DNA of 64,000 bases from Urechis unicinctus (lineage: Eukaryota; Annelida; Polychaeta; Xenopneusta; Urechidae): contig CM067351.1 of assembly GCA_034190875.2 (NCBI GenBank), positions 5,595,295 to 5,659,294 of the forward strand, read 5' to 3'. Under the pieces are notes generated by a model. It searched no databases. It saw nothing but the letters and a program-made list of their open reading frames with translations, and was not told where the DNA came from. A program made the translations under genes and the position numbers. Shown piece after piece: positions 12,737 through 26,800 of this stretch. Every line of letters begins with the position of its first letter. Positions within the stretch are counted from its first letter, which is position 1.

Positions 12737-14390
12737 ATCACGAGCAGTTGAAAGCTAGTCCGCGCGAAATCCTTTTCGACGCGATCATTAGCAAAGCACG
12801 CTGCCAGCTTGTCGTCAAACGAATTTTCTGCTATTTACAACTTATTAAGGTATTCCAAATTAGTAATGGCTTCTGCAGCAAGTGTGCAAGTTTCTTATGG
12901 TGAATTATTTATATATTTATGTAATAAAATAAGATCGTCGGTTGTATATGTAACAATGTAACGCCTCCATGACCATATTTAGAAGATTTTAAGTTGGCGG
13001 CATTGCACGCCGGGGGCACTTATTCTACCAAACTGGTTTAACAATTGTTTTTGTGAAATGTGTTCAAAAATAATCATTGTTAATGTAGAATCATTCATCA
13101 CTGAGGTTGGTTCGAAAAAGATTATGAGTTTTTTGGGTGTTTATTTGGTTGTAACAAGTTCAGAATTTTAAAAAATCCTGACCCAGTAATCCCCCCACCC
13201 GCCTTGCTTGCCAACGCCCGATGCGTGCATTTTAAAGATGGCGGGTCTCATCCCCGTGGCGAAGCGGGAGCAGTCTTGCGTGTGATGTCCGTTTTTTTCG
13301 TTTGGAATAGATACGGTGGCGCATTTTAACATATAATCACAGTAATGTAACATTTCAGCATACAACCAAGACAGCTGTTTGTTATATACGATGGTTGGGG
13401 TGCATATGGCACTACTTATCCCATCTCCGGTCGGACGGTAATATAAAACATGTCTACTCAGACGTGTAGGGCTATGCTTATACAAACGCATGACATGGTC
13501 CTAAAAGATGGGATATTAATGTAGCGTCCACTATGTTGTGAAATGTTTACACTGTTCTATAATCATATGTGCTTCATTCCAATTTTGTACTTATTTGAGG
13601 TCAAGTCAAAGACACATTCAATAGTATATTTGTAGATGTACATAGTGAAAGCAGTCTAAAAACTTGACAAAGACTGCAAAAATTCTGTTCCATGCTGCGT
13701 TGTATTGATCCTAATATTATTTTCCCACATATTACTTTTCTAACCCAGCATTTACAGTCTTGCACAGACACTTAGATTTAGTTAAGGTATGTGAACCCCT
13801 GTACCCCCAAAAGTGTGATTTGAGTGAGCCCCAATATCTACCTCGCTGCAAGAGCATAGGTATTACAGAAAATGATATAGTTGCCACAAACCATGAGAAA
13901 ATGTCAACCATGCTTCTCCCTGCAAGAGATCTGACAAATCGACATGTGTTTGAAATTTTCAACTACCTACAAAACCACAAACATTGCCACAATATTTTCT
14001 CGGATTTCGTCTTTGGTCGTTTTGCAGTTAAGCCTTGCCCCCATCATCAACGTTGTGGACCAAAGCCGTTCGTAAAACTCAAGCTATGCAGAAAATAAGA
14101 GGAAAACAAGCCAAATTTCAGATGTTATGGTGTTTGATCTACCTTAGAATAAGGCAAATGCAGTCAAAACAAATGCTGAAGAGAGGGATGTTTGTGCAGG
14201 GGGCTCACCAAGCCAACAGCAGTCACAACAAAATTTGTACACAACACAAAAATTTTTGCCATTGGTTGAATGCAATTTTTTATATTATTTGCTTATAAAT
14301 GTCTCTATAATAGAAAGATAAATGTTGGTGCAGATGTGTGTCAACCAAATGTGAGCACAAATTTGTCAGGTTATTTTTTTTGGTGGAAGA

Positions 14391-17300
14391 CTACGCCTTT
14401 ACCACATACAGCTCGACTCGACCATAAACCAACTCCTGAACACAATGGTATGTACAAATGATATATGACAAAGGATGTGTAATGTTGAGTAGTATATACA
14501 CAACTTATACTGAAGTTTAAAAAGCCACTATTAAGAATATTATATTGCACTGAATGCACAGATGGTGTGAACAAAGTAGAGCATTTGGGTTTAATATGTT
14601 GGTGCAAAAGCAGCATATAGAAGTATTAATCAAATGTGCATTTCATCACAAATTATCCAATTCATTGCCGCCTTAAATTAATGACGGTTGATGTACTTGA
14701 AGCGGTATGTGGTTGGTGCATTTTATTCGGCTCTTGGTAGATTATACATCCCAGACTACCCAATAGTCGCAGGTTGAGCGATAACACCAGAAATTAATAA
14801 AACTGTACATGCGAGATTATTCAACCGTTCACCGGTCATACAAGTTATCCAACATACCTTTTGTGAGAGTATCGCACTCTTCCTGGAAAGTTGTGGCAGC
14901 TATATTCCTTGTTTCCAGCTCACAGCAGCCTAATTGACTGGATGAGGCAGACTGGGGTCTTGTGTGGTTAAGATCTTTATAGCCGACATAATGTGTTGCT
15001 AAATCGTGGCGCATACAGGGAGCAAATACTGCCCCACTCCCTTCAAAATACACACACAGCTACAATGTAAAACATCTGTTAGGGGTCAGTTGTAATGGAA
15101 ATAAATGTTCCAATAGGTAATGAGTCATTATGTATACACAGTTACATTAATCTGCTTCGCCACTGACACAAAGCTTTCATTGCTAACAAGCAACATTGCT
15201 TATACATAATCTGTCCGAAAACGAACGCTTTGACTAAAAAATATCAAATAAAACATACTTATAAAGAAACTTTGGTCAGGACCTAGCCAGATGTTGTGAA
15301 CGTGCCAATGCTCAATTGTCTCGACGCCCATGAAGGTGCGGACAGCCTTTAGCTCTAAATCCGGCTCAAGACCAATACTGGTAAAGCCTCCAAAAGATGC
15401 CAGACCAACGAACACCAGTAATTGTAGCTGAAATGGCACTTTGCATTAATGAAGTGGAAAAAAAAAAAACGGTGCTACTTCCATGGGATATGTCACATTA
15501 TGGTAAATTAAGTGCAAGGCCTGATAGTGAGTCAACTTCTTACAAACCGGGCTAGAAATAAGGGGACACATTGAGATGCATAATTCGACGGCATACACGT
15601 TGACAATTTAAGATAATGAACTAAGTTTACAGACGATCTATGTGTTCAGTGCATTGGTTGCTATTGGTTGATGAATTCTAGGATTTCTCATATCTGGGTC
15701 ATTGTCTAGATAAACCATGGATATGCTCGTAAAATGCATACGACTTAGGGATTCTCACCACAGATATGCTATAAATGAAGACAGGTTTGAGTGGTTTAGA
15801 CAGAACATTGCGCTTTGTCATCCCGTCTGTTTGGTCACATGGAAGCTGTGCCGAAGGAAGAGAGTCACGGCTGCCACATGCTATAGTTACCGTAGGAGTA
15901 GCTCGAGTCTCGGGTTCAATGTCCGGAACGCCTGATACAAGGCGCGTGCTACTGGTCAGGTGACCTAGCATATAGCATGAGTCATTGGAACCGTTTAAGT
16001 ATGGAGATAAAGAGGTCATTGTGACATATTTTAAGAAAACTGTGTATAAATAACAGCTCGCTGACCTTTGACTCGGTCCATGGTATTGCTTAATTTGGTG
16101 AGGTTCTCTGATATCTTTACACGTAGTTTCTGTCTTCTCTGACGAAGATAGGATATATTGGCCCGCTCAATCTACCACAAAATCTACATATTTAAATCCA
16201 TTCAACTATTGTAACAAAGTTTGATGTGGTTATAAAGTGGAGAGAAGGGTGTGTGATATGTTAACCAATCAAGAAGCAAACATTAACCAATACTTAAAAT
16301 ATATATAACATGCCATCATTCACATTTAGGTTATAAGCAACGAACTCATCGTCTTGGTGTTATACTCAGTATATGGCAGACATTGTGAAGGAATTTCCAG
16401 CTTTACCGGACCGCGGTCCAGAAAAGTTAGGAAAACTTACCGGACTGAGAATTTTTTCACTGGACTGAAGTTTTGACAAACATATATGGCCACGCTGTGC
16501 TTTTAAAAATCCGCGTGAAATCTACTTGTGCATTTCCGGCAACAACGGAATCACCCGAACTTCCGAAGTTACGTTGCATGGCGAATGACTTACGAACCAA
16601 CGAAAATTATAAATATTGACAGAAAGACGAAAGAGACGTGAAACGGCGAATTCTTGGGTTTATTTTCATTTTTGAGGGGGTACAGGCATGTATATTATAT
16701 TAGAATTTATTACTGGACCGAGGACCGGTGAACAATCACATTTTTTATCGGACCAGAGAAAAGTTTACTGGATGTCCGACGGGTCCGGTAAACCTTCACA
16801 ATGTCTGTGAATGCACACTCTGACTTAGCTGTTTTCTATAACTTATATTATAGAAAACAGCTAAGTCAGAGTGTGTGCATTCATTAAAAGTCAAGCAATA
16901 TACATCCTAGAAAACTAAAGTGCATAGAATTGTATTATTTCCCATATAATTTATACATTTCGAAACAGCCAACACTTCAGGAATGCGTGTCAGTTTAAGT
17001 ATTTATTCATAACAGTTAGCATTTAACTTTCTGATTATTGAATTGCTCCTTTAACCTGAACAAAGCTGTTGTAATGCTGCCAAGCTTCGTCACCGTGCAG
17101 CAGATTTGTTGGAAGATCTGAAAGCTACAAATTAAGAATTTTATATTACTTCAATTTTTGTTTTTCAAAGCTCGTGGAAAACTTTATTTAGAACAGACCA
17201 CATATGCTCGGTCATCGGTGCCAGAATTCCGAATACCGTATGGGTATTGTAATAATCTGTTATCAGTAAATGTGGTTCAGTCAATATAGTCCAGGGTCAT

Positions 17301-20300
17301 TTTTTTTATTGTTTTATATTCGCTATTCATTGACCTTGCTGATCGGCAATAATTTGTTATAATGCATGTACATACCTTTGGCTGGAGATCCTGCTCGATG
17401 CATGTCGACATTTGGTTTGTGATAAAGGAAGAGTCTGCGTCTTCAGATACCTGTTTCTGCTCATGAAAATCACTTGCCGTTGTATTATTTGAACATCGTG
17501 GATCGATATTTCCACGATCTGATACACAAGCAGGTGTGCAGGTGATAACGCCGGTATCGGAGACTGGACGCAGCTCGATAGCACTTCTGACAAGGACATT
17601 TTTGTCATCAGGTTGCGTTACATATTTCATTGTGTAACCAGTGTGATTTACTCCACTTTTCACTTGGGCTGAAATAGAAATTGCGGTTGGGTCGTCCTTT
17701 TCTTTATTTGTCGACTTCTTCCCCGAATGAACTCCACAACATGTTTTAGAGCAATATAGACGACTTGGGTCGGAGTGATCATCTAAAAATGTAACATGAC
17801 TTCGGAGTTGACTTGGTCCAGCTGAATCAAACATACAGGAAGCCTGCCAGCTGTGGAGCGATACAAATGATTCCGAAAACACGTTTCTGCACTCGTTATT
17901 TTCTGTTTCACATTTAATGATTGAACCACCGCTACTGATTCCCAGATTCTCCATCTCATTTGCAAGCTCTCTCTTGGTTATTGCAGCATCTAATATAGAC
18001 TGTCGCGCCTCAGTCAAAATGTCTGATTCTATTTTTTTTCAGTTCTTGGTAAAACGCTCATAAGATCGACGCCAATTTGTCCGGTCTGCACAAAATAAAA
18101 GCATGCGACACATTTATCAATAGCTAATAGTTCATGGTTTGAATCATGCGGAAAATATAATGACCTCTAAATTGGACAAAATCTGTATATTTGTAAATCA
18201 TTTCAAAAGAAAACACCTTGGCTCTGTGATTCATTTTTTCGCGCCATTTATCAAGCTCATTTCCTTCTTCTGTAACACCCAGAAACGAACCAACTGAACG
18301 GAGTGCTTGACTGCTTTTATGCAGAGAAATGCTGCTAAAGTGACGAAGGAAAGTCCCCATCTGTTGAACAGTAACGACAGTAAATTGTATAAATATAATG
18401 ATCATGATGAAGATACTTCTAGACCTACTTTGAAAAAAATGGTTCGTGTAATTTCAAAACATTGTCGCTAAATTGACCATAATCTAAAGCAAATGATGCC
18501 TTTACACTAGCCGTTTATAACTTCGTGGTTATCAATATAATGGACGCTGTTTCTGCTTTAAAATAGCGTTCACCTGACTACTGTGATGAAAGCCATGGCC
18601 ATCTTGCATCATTCGTGGATCAACCTCCATTGCATTCTGAAACTAATGCATTAAAGTAAATTGTATTTTCTGGGTCCAGTTTGACTGATCATAATTAGGG
18701 CGGTCAAACGCTGCGCCGATTTTGTTTGGACAAGCCATTTTTATGCCGTTTAGGGCTCAGATGTAACTGGCTGCCGACGGCGAGCGAATAAACGGCAGAC
18801 TTTGCTGTTTGAATATGTTGTAGATAAAGATTAGTTCTTTCATATGATACCAAATTCAATCATATAGGCGAATGGGAATAAAGCGTAAATATTACCCGAA
18901 AATGGCAAAATGTCGTCATTTTCGGGGCCCAAAATATCGTGGCGGGATTTATATGGTTGACAGAAAATCGTCGTACGGGCTTAATATTTATCAGAATCAT
19001 ATTTAAAGGGCAGAATATTGAAGAAAAATGAAAACGATATTCTGATCCGAGTGAGTGGCATTGAAAACGATATTTAAAAGCTGTAAAATCCGTGGTTTTC
19101 TGCTTTAAATCCGAATAACTCGCCGGTATCTTTACAAATTCACCCCACTCACTCGGCATCGGGAAGACGAGACTGCCCCTCCTACAATGGCTTTTACAGC
19201 TTTTTGATTGGTTAAATATTAAGCCCGTAGCCCTCCGACGAACCAACCATATCACGAGCAGTTGAAAGCTAGTCCGCGCGAAATCCTTTTCGACGCGATC
19301 ATTAGCAAAGCACGCTGCCAGCTTGTCGTCAAACGAATTTTCTGCTATTTACAACTTATTAAGGTATTCCAAATTAGTAATGGCTTCTGCAGCAAGTGTG
19401 CAAGTTTCTTATGGTGAATTATTTATATATTTATGTAATAAAATAAGATCGTCGGTTGTATATGTAACAATGTAACGCCTCCATGACCATATTTAGAAGA
19501 TTTTAAGTTGGCGGCATTGCACGCCGGGGGCACTTATTCTACCAAACTGGTTTAACAATTGTTTTTGTGAAATGTGTTCAAAAATAATCATTGTTAATGT
19601 AGAATCATTCATCACTGAGGTTGGTTCGAAAAAGATTATGAGTTTTTTGGGTGTTTATTTGGTTGTAACAAGTTCAGAATTTTAAAAAATCCTGACCCAG
19701 TAATCCCCCCACCCGCCTTGCTTGCCAACGCCCGATGCGTGCATTTTAAAGATGGCGGGTCTCATCCCCGTGGCGAAGCGGGAGCAGTCTTGCGTGTGAT
19801 GTCCGTTTTCGTTTGGAATAGATACGGTGGCGCATTTTAACATATAATCACAGTAATGTAACATTTCAGCATACAACCAAGACAGCTGTTTGTTATATAC
19901 GATGGTTGGGGTGCATATGGCACTACTTATCCCATCTCCGGTCGGACGGTAATATAAAACATGTCTACTCAGACGTGTAGGGCTATGCTTATACAAACGC
20001 ATGACATGGTCCTAAAAGATGGGATATTAATGTAGCGTCCACTATGTTGTGAAATGTTTACACTGTTCTATAATCATATGTGCTTCATTCCAATTTTGTA
20101 CTTATTTGAGGTCAAGTCAAAGACACATTCAATAGTATATTTGTAGATGTACATAGTGAAAGCAGTCTAAAAACTTGACAAAGACTGCAAAAATTCTGTT
20201 CCATGCTGCGTTGTATTGATCCTAATATTATTTTCCCACATATTACTTTTCTAACCCAGCATTTACAGTCTTGCACAGACACTTAGATTTAGTTAAGGTA

Positions 20301-20899
20301 TGTGAACCCCTGTACCCCCAAAAGTGTGATTTGAGTGAGCCCCAATATCTACCTCGCTGCAAGAGCATAGGTATTACAGAAAATGATATAGTTGCCACAA
20401 ACCATGAGAAAATGTCAACCATGCTTCTCCCTGCAAGAGATCTGACAAATCGACATGTGTTTGAAATTTTCAACTACCTACAAAACCACAAACATTGCCA
20501 CAATATTTTCTCGGATTTCGTCTTTGGTCGTTTTGCAGTTAAGCCTTGCCCCCATCATCAACGTTGTGGACCAAAGCCGTTCGTAAAACTCAAGCTATGC
20601 AGAAAATAAGAGGAAAACAAGCCAAATTTCAGATGTTATGGTGTTTGATCTACCTTAGAATAAGGCAAATGCAGTCAAAACAAATGCTGAAGAGAGGGAT
20701 GTTTGTGCAGGGGGCTCACCAAGCCAACAGCAGTCACAACAAAATTTGTACACAACACAAAAATTTTGCCATTGGTTGAATGCAATTTTTATATTATTTG
20801 CTTATAAATGTCTCTATAATAGAAAGATAAATGTTGGTGCAGATGTGTGTCAACCAAATGTGAGCACAAATTTGTCAGGTTATTTTTTTTGGTGGAAGA
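14391..20899. repeat. 6.51-kb tandem block, copy 2
   Basis: Direct-repeat copy joined to copy 1 by ...GGTGGAAGA followed by CTACGCC. By eye it is well over 99% identical to its sisters; most differences are homopolymer-length changes (for example A6 to A12 near 15463), with a few substitutions. It shares several states with copy 3 against copy 1. Confidence 0.95.
14858..18636 (-). pseudogene. Partial iRhom gene copy 2 (no membrane-core exons)
   Basis: Carries the equivalents of eight iRhom exons: 18574-18636, 18217-18360, 17376-18085, 17056-17124, 16066-16171, 15759-15931, 15206-15427 and 14858-15059. The exons for the last luminal cysteines, the GCTG motif and the C-terminal membrane core are absent because the duplicated block stops at their splice acceptor. 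The large exon has a two-base longer T run than copies 1 and 3, which puts it out of frame near its 5' end; this could be decay or a sequencing error. A transcript could at best encode the cytosolic region, the first membrane segment and part of the luminal domain. No own 3' exon or poly(A) site was recognised. Confidence 0.7.
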
Positions 20900-23800
20900 C
20901 TACGCCTTTACCACATACAGCTCGACTCGACCATAAACCAACTCCTGAACACAATGGTATGTACAAATGATATATGACAAAGGATGTGTAATGTTGAGTA
21001 GTATATACACAACTTATACTGAAGTTTAAAAAGCCACTATTAAGAATATTATATTGCACTGAATGCACAGATGGTGTGAACAAAGTAGAGCATTTGGGTT
21101 TAATATGTTGGTGCAAAAGCAGCATATAGAAGTATTAATCAAATGTGCATTTCATCACAAATTATCCAATTCATTGCCGCCTTAAATTAATGACGGTTGA
21201 TGTACTTGAAGCGGTATGTGGTTGGTGCATTTTATTCGGCTCTTGGTAGATTATACATCCCAGACTACCCAATAGTCGCAGGTTGAGCGATAACACCAGA
21301 AATTAATAAAACTGTACATGCGAGATTATTCAACCGTTCACCGGTCATACAAGTTATCCAACATACCTTTTGTGAGAGTATCGCACTCTTCCTGGAAAGT
21401 TGTGGCAGCTATATTCCTTGTTTCCAGCTCACAGCAGCCTAATTGACTGGATGAGGCAGACTGGGGTCTTGTGTGGTTAAGATCTTTATAGCCGACATAA
21501 TGTGTTGCTAAATCGTGGCGCATACAGGGAGCAAATACTGCCCCACTCCCTTCAAAATACACACACAGCTACAATGTAAAACATCTGTTAGGGGTCAGTT
21601 GTAATGGAAATAAATGTTCCAATAGGTAATGAGTCATTATGTATACACAGTTACATTAATCTGCTTCGCCACTGACACAAAGCTTTCATTGCTAACAAGC
21701 AACATTGCTTATACATAATCTGTCCGAAAACGAACGCTTTGACTAAAAAATATCAAATAAAACATACTTATAAAGAAACTTTGGTCAGGACCTAGCCAGA
21801 TGTTGTGAACGTGCCAATGCTCAATTGTCTCGACGCCCATGAAGGTGCGGACAGCCTTTAGCTCTAAATCCGGCTCAAGACCAATACTGGTAAAGCCTCC
21901 AAAAGATGCCAGACCAACGAACACCAGTAATTGTAGCTGAAATGGCACTTTGCATTAATGAAGTGGAAAAAACGGTGCTACTTCCATGGGATATGTCACA
22001 TTATGGTAAATTAAGTGCAAGGCCTGATAGTGAGTCAACTTCTTACAAACCGGGCTAGAAATAAGGGGACACATTGAGATGCATAATTCGACGGCATACA
22101 CGTTGACAATTTAAGATAATGAACTAAGTTTACAGACGATCTATGTGTTCAGTGCATTGGTTGCTATTGGTTGATGAATTCTAGGATTTCTCATATCTGG
22201 GTCATTGTCTAGATAAACCATGGATATGCTCGTCGTAAAATGCATACGACTTAGGGATTCTCACCACAGATATGCTATAAATGAAGACAGGTTTGAGTGG
22301 TTTAGACAGAACATTGCGCTTTGTCATCCCGTCTGTTTGGTCACATGGAAGCTGTGCCGAAGGAAGAGAGTCACGGCTGCCACATGCTATAGTTACCGTA
22401 GGAGTAGCTCGAGTCTCGGGTTCAATGTCCGGAACGCCTGATACAAGGCGCGTGCTACTGGTCAGGTGACCTAGCATATAGCATGAGTCATTGGAACCGT
22501 TTAAGTATGGAGATAAAGAGGTCATTGTGACATATTTTAAGAAAACTGTGTATAAATAACAGCTCGCTGACCTTTGACTCGGTCCATGGTATTGCTTAAT
22601 TTGGTGAGGTTCTCTGATATCTTTACACGTAGTTTCTGTCTTCTCTGACGAAGATAGGATATATTGGCCCGCTCAATCTACCACAAAATCTACATATTTA
22701 AATCCATTCAACTATTGTAACAAAGTTTGATGTGGTTATAAAGTGGAGAGAAGGGTGTGTGATATGTTAACCAATCAAGAAGCAAACATTAACCAATACT
22801 TAAAATATATATAACATGCCATCATTCACATTTAGGTTATAAGCAACGAACTCATCGTCTTGGTGTTATACTCAGTATATGGCAGACATTGTGAAGGAAT
22901 TTCCAGCTTTACCGGACCGCGGTCCAGAAAAGTTAGGAAAACTTACCGGACTGAGAATTTTTTCACTGGACTGAAGTTTTGACAAACATATATGGCCACG
23001 CTGTGCTTTTAAAAATCCGCGTGAAATCTACTTGTGCATTTCCGGCAACAACGGAATCACCCGAACTTCCGAAGTTACGTTGCATGGCGAATGACTTACG
23101 AACCAACGAAAATTATAAATATTGACAGAAAGACGAAAGAGACGTGAAACGGCGAATTCTTGGGTTTATTTTCATTTTTGAGGGGGTACAGGCATGTATA
23201 TTATATTAGAATTTATTACTGGACCGAGGACCGGTGAACAATCACATTTTTTATCGGACCAGAGAAAAGTTTACTGGATGTCCGACGGGTCCGGTAAACC
23301 TTCACAATGTCTGTGAATGCACACTCTGACTTAGCTGTTTTCTATAACTTATATTATAGAAAACAGCTAAGTCAGAGTGTGTGCATTCATTAAAAGTCAA
23401 GCAATATACATCCTAGAAAACTAAAGTGCATAGAATTGTATTATTTCCCATATAATTTATACATTTCGAAACAGCCAACACTTCAGGAATGCGTGTCAGT
23501 TTAAGTATTTATTCATAACAGTTAGCATTTAACTTTCTGATTATTGAATTGCTCCTTTAACCTGAACAAAGCTGTTGTAATGCTGCCAAGCTTCGTCACC
23601 GTGCAGCAGATTTGTTGGAAGATCTGAAAGCTACAAATTAAGAATTTTATATTACTTCAATTTTTGTTTTTTCAAAGCTCGTGGAAAACTTTATTTAGAA
23701 CAGACCACATATGCTCGGTCATCGGTGCCAGAATTCCGAATACCGTATGGGTATTGTAATAATCTGTTATCAGTAAATGTGGTTCAGTCAATATAGTCCA

Positions 23801-26800
23801 GGGTCATTTTTTTTATTGTTTTATATTCGCTATTCATTGACCTTGCTGATCGGCAATAATTTGTTATAATGCATGTACATACCTTTGGCTGGAGATCCTG
23901 CTCGATGCATGTCGACATTTGGTTTGTGATAAAGGAAGAGTCTGCGTCTTCAGATACCTGTTTCTGCTCATGAAAATCACTTGCCGTTGTATTATTTGAA
24001 CATCGTGGATCGATATTTCCACGATCTGATACACAAGCAGGTGTGCAGGTGATAACGCCGGTATCGGAGACTGGACGCAGCTCGATAGCACTTCTGACAA
24101 GGACATTTTTGTCATCAGGTTGCGTTACATATTTCATTGTGTAACCAGTGTGATTTACTCCACTTTTCACTTGGGCTGAAATAGAAATTGCGGTTGGGTC
24201 GTCCTTTTCTTTATTTGTCGACTTCTTCCCCGAATGAACTCCACAACATGTTTTAGAGCAATATAGACGACTTGGGTCGGAGTGATCATCTAAAAATGTA
24301 ACATGACTTCGGAGTTGACTTGGTCCAGCTGAATCAAACATACAGGAAGCCTGCCAGCTGTGGAGCGATACAAATGATTCCGAAAACACGTTTCTGCACT
24401 CGTTATTTTCTGTTTCACATTTAATGATTGAACCACCGCTACTGATTCCCAGATTCTCCATCTCATTTGCAAGCTCTCTCTTGGTTATTGCAGCATCTAA
24501 TATAGACTGTCGCGCCTCAGTCAAAATGTCTGATTCTATTTTTTCAGTTCTTGGTAAAACGCTCATAAGATCGACGCCAATTTGTCCGGTCTGCACAAAA
24601 TAAAAGCATGCGACACATTTATCAATAGCTAATAGTTCATGGTTTGAATCATGCGGAAAATATAATGACCTCTAAATTGGACAAAATCTGTATATTTGTA
24701 AATCATTTCAAAAGAAAACACCTTGGCTCTGTGATTCATTTTTTCGCGCCATTTATCAAGCTCATTTCCTTCTTCTGTAACACCCAGAAACGAACCAACT
24801 GAACGGAGTGCTTGACTGCTTTTATGCAGAGAAATGCTGCTAAAGTGACGAAGGAAAGTCCCCATCTGTTGAACAGTAACGACAGTAAATTGTATAAATA
24901 TAATGATCATGATGAAGATACTTCTAGACCTACTTTGAAAAAAATGGTTCGTGTAATTTCAAAACATTGTCGCTAAATTGACCATAATCTAAAGCAAATG
25001 ATGCCTTTACACTAGCCGTTTATAACTTCGTGGTTATCAATATAATGGACGCTGTTTCTGCTTTAAAATAGCGTTCACCTGACTACTGTGATGAAAGCCA
25101 TGGCCATCTTGCATCATTCGTGGATCAACCTCCATTGCATTCTGAAACTAATGCATTAAAGTAAATTGTATTTTCTGGGTCCAGTTTGACTGATCATAAT
25201 TAGGGCGGTCAAACGCTGCGCCGATTTTGTTTGGACAAGCCATTTTTATGCCGTTTAGGGCTCAGATGTAACTGGCTGCCGACGGCGAGCGAATAAACGG
25301 CAGACTTTGCTGTTTGAATATGTTGTAGATAAAGATTAGTTCTTTCATATGATACCAAATTCAATCATATAGGCGAATGGGAATAAAGCGTAAATATTAC
25401 CCGAAAATGGCAAAATGTCGTCATTTTCGGGGCCCAAAATATCGTGGCGGGATTTATATGGTTGACAGAAAATCGTCGTACGGGCTTAATATTTATCAGA
25501 ATCATATTTAAAGGGCAGAATATTGAAGAAAAATGAAAACGATATTCTGATCCGAGTGAGTGGCATTGAAAACGATATTTAAAAGCTGTAAAATCCGTGG
25601 TTTTCTGCTTTAAATCCGAATAACTCGCCGGTATCTTTACAAATTCACCCCACTCACTCGGCATCGGGAAGACGAGACTGCCCCTCCTACAATGGCTTTT
25701 ACAGCTTTTTGATTGGTTAAATATTAAGCCCGTAGCCCTCCGACGAACCAACCATATCACGAGCAGTTGAAAGCTAGTCCGCGCGAAATCCTTTTCGACG
25801 CGATCATTAGCAAAGCACGCTGCCAGCTTGTCGTCAAACGAATTTTCTGCTATTTACAACTTATTAAGGTATTCCAAATTAGTAATGGCTTCTGCAGCAA
25901 GTGTGCAAGTTTCTTATGGTGAATTATTTATATATTTATGTAATAAAATAAGATCGTCGGTTGTATATGTAACAATGTAACGCCTCCATGACCATATTTA
26001 GAAGATTTTAAGTTGGCGGCATTGCACGCCGGGGGCACTTATTCTACCAAACTGGTTTAACAATTGTTTTTGTGAAATGTGTTCAAAAATAATCATTGTT
26101 AATGTAGAATCATTCATCACTGAGGTTGGTTCGAAAAAGATTATGAGTTTTTTTTGGGTGTTTATTTGGTTGTAACAAGTTCAGAATTTTAAAAATCCTG
26201 ACCCAGTAATCCCCCCACCCGCCTTGCTTGCCAACGGCCCGATGCGTGCATTTTAAAGATGGCGGGTCTCATCCCCGTGGCGAAGCGGGAGCAGTCTTGC
26301 GTGTGATGTCCGTTTTCGTTTGGAATAGATACGGTGGCGCATTTTAACATATAATCACAGTAATGTAACATTTCAGCATACAACCAAGACAGCTGTTTGT
26401 TATATACGATGGTTGGGGTGCATATGGCACTACTTATCCCATCTCCGGTCGGACGGTAATATAAAACATGTCTACTCAGACGTGTAGGGCTATGCTTATA
26501 CAAACGCATGACATGGTCCTAAAAGATGGGATATTAATGTAGCGTCCACTATGTTGTGAAATGTTTACACTGTTCTATAATCATATGTGCTTCATTCCAA
26601 TTTTGTACTTATTTGAGGTCAAGTCAAAGACACATTCAATAGTATATTTGTAGATGTACATAGTGAAAGCAGTCTAAAAACTTGACAAAGACTGCAAAAA
26701 TTCTGTTCCATGCTGCGTTGTATTGATCCTAATATTATTTTCCCACATATTACTTTTCTAACCCAGCATTTACAGTCTTGCACAGACACTTAGATTTAGT

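Larger units (their letters stand above)
7881..14390. repeat. 6.51-kb tandem block, copy 1
   Basis: Begins CTACGCCTTTACC at 7881, exactly at the acceptor of the iRhom exon 7744-7880 (minus strand), and ends ...GGTGGAAGA at 14390. It carries iRhom exons 8349 to 12120, a TIR element (9862-10293), a hairpin (10294-10369) and about 2 kb of upstream sequence. Copy 1 differs from both others at several sites (for example a Tyr codon where they have Asn in the 708-base exon, and GCGCGCC against GCGCC near 12200), so it is the outlier. Confidence 0.95.

Noticed and set aside
13168-13491. Minus-strand open frame of about 107 residues in each block, a possible upstream iRhom exon
   Set aside because: No fitting splice sites to the first coding exon and no similarity to iRhom. 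Indels between the copies change its frame.
13752-14098. 112-residue open frame repeated in all three blocks (also 20271 and 26778)
   Set aside because: It opens without an ATG, has no recognisable domain, and its preservation in three copies only reflects the recent duplication.
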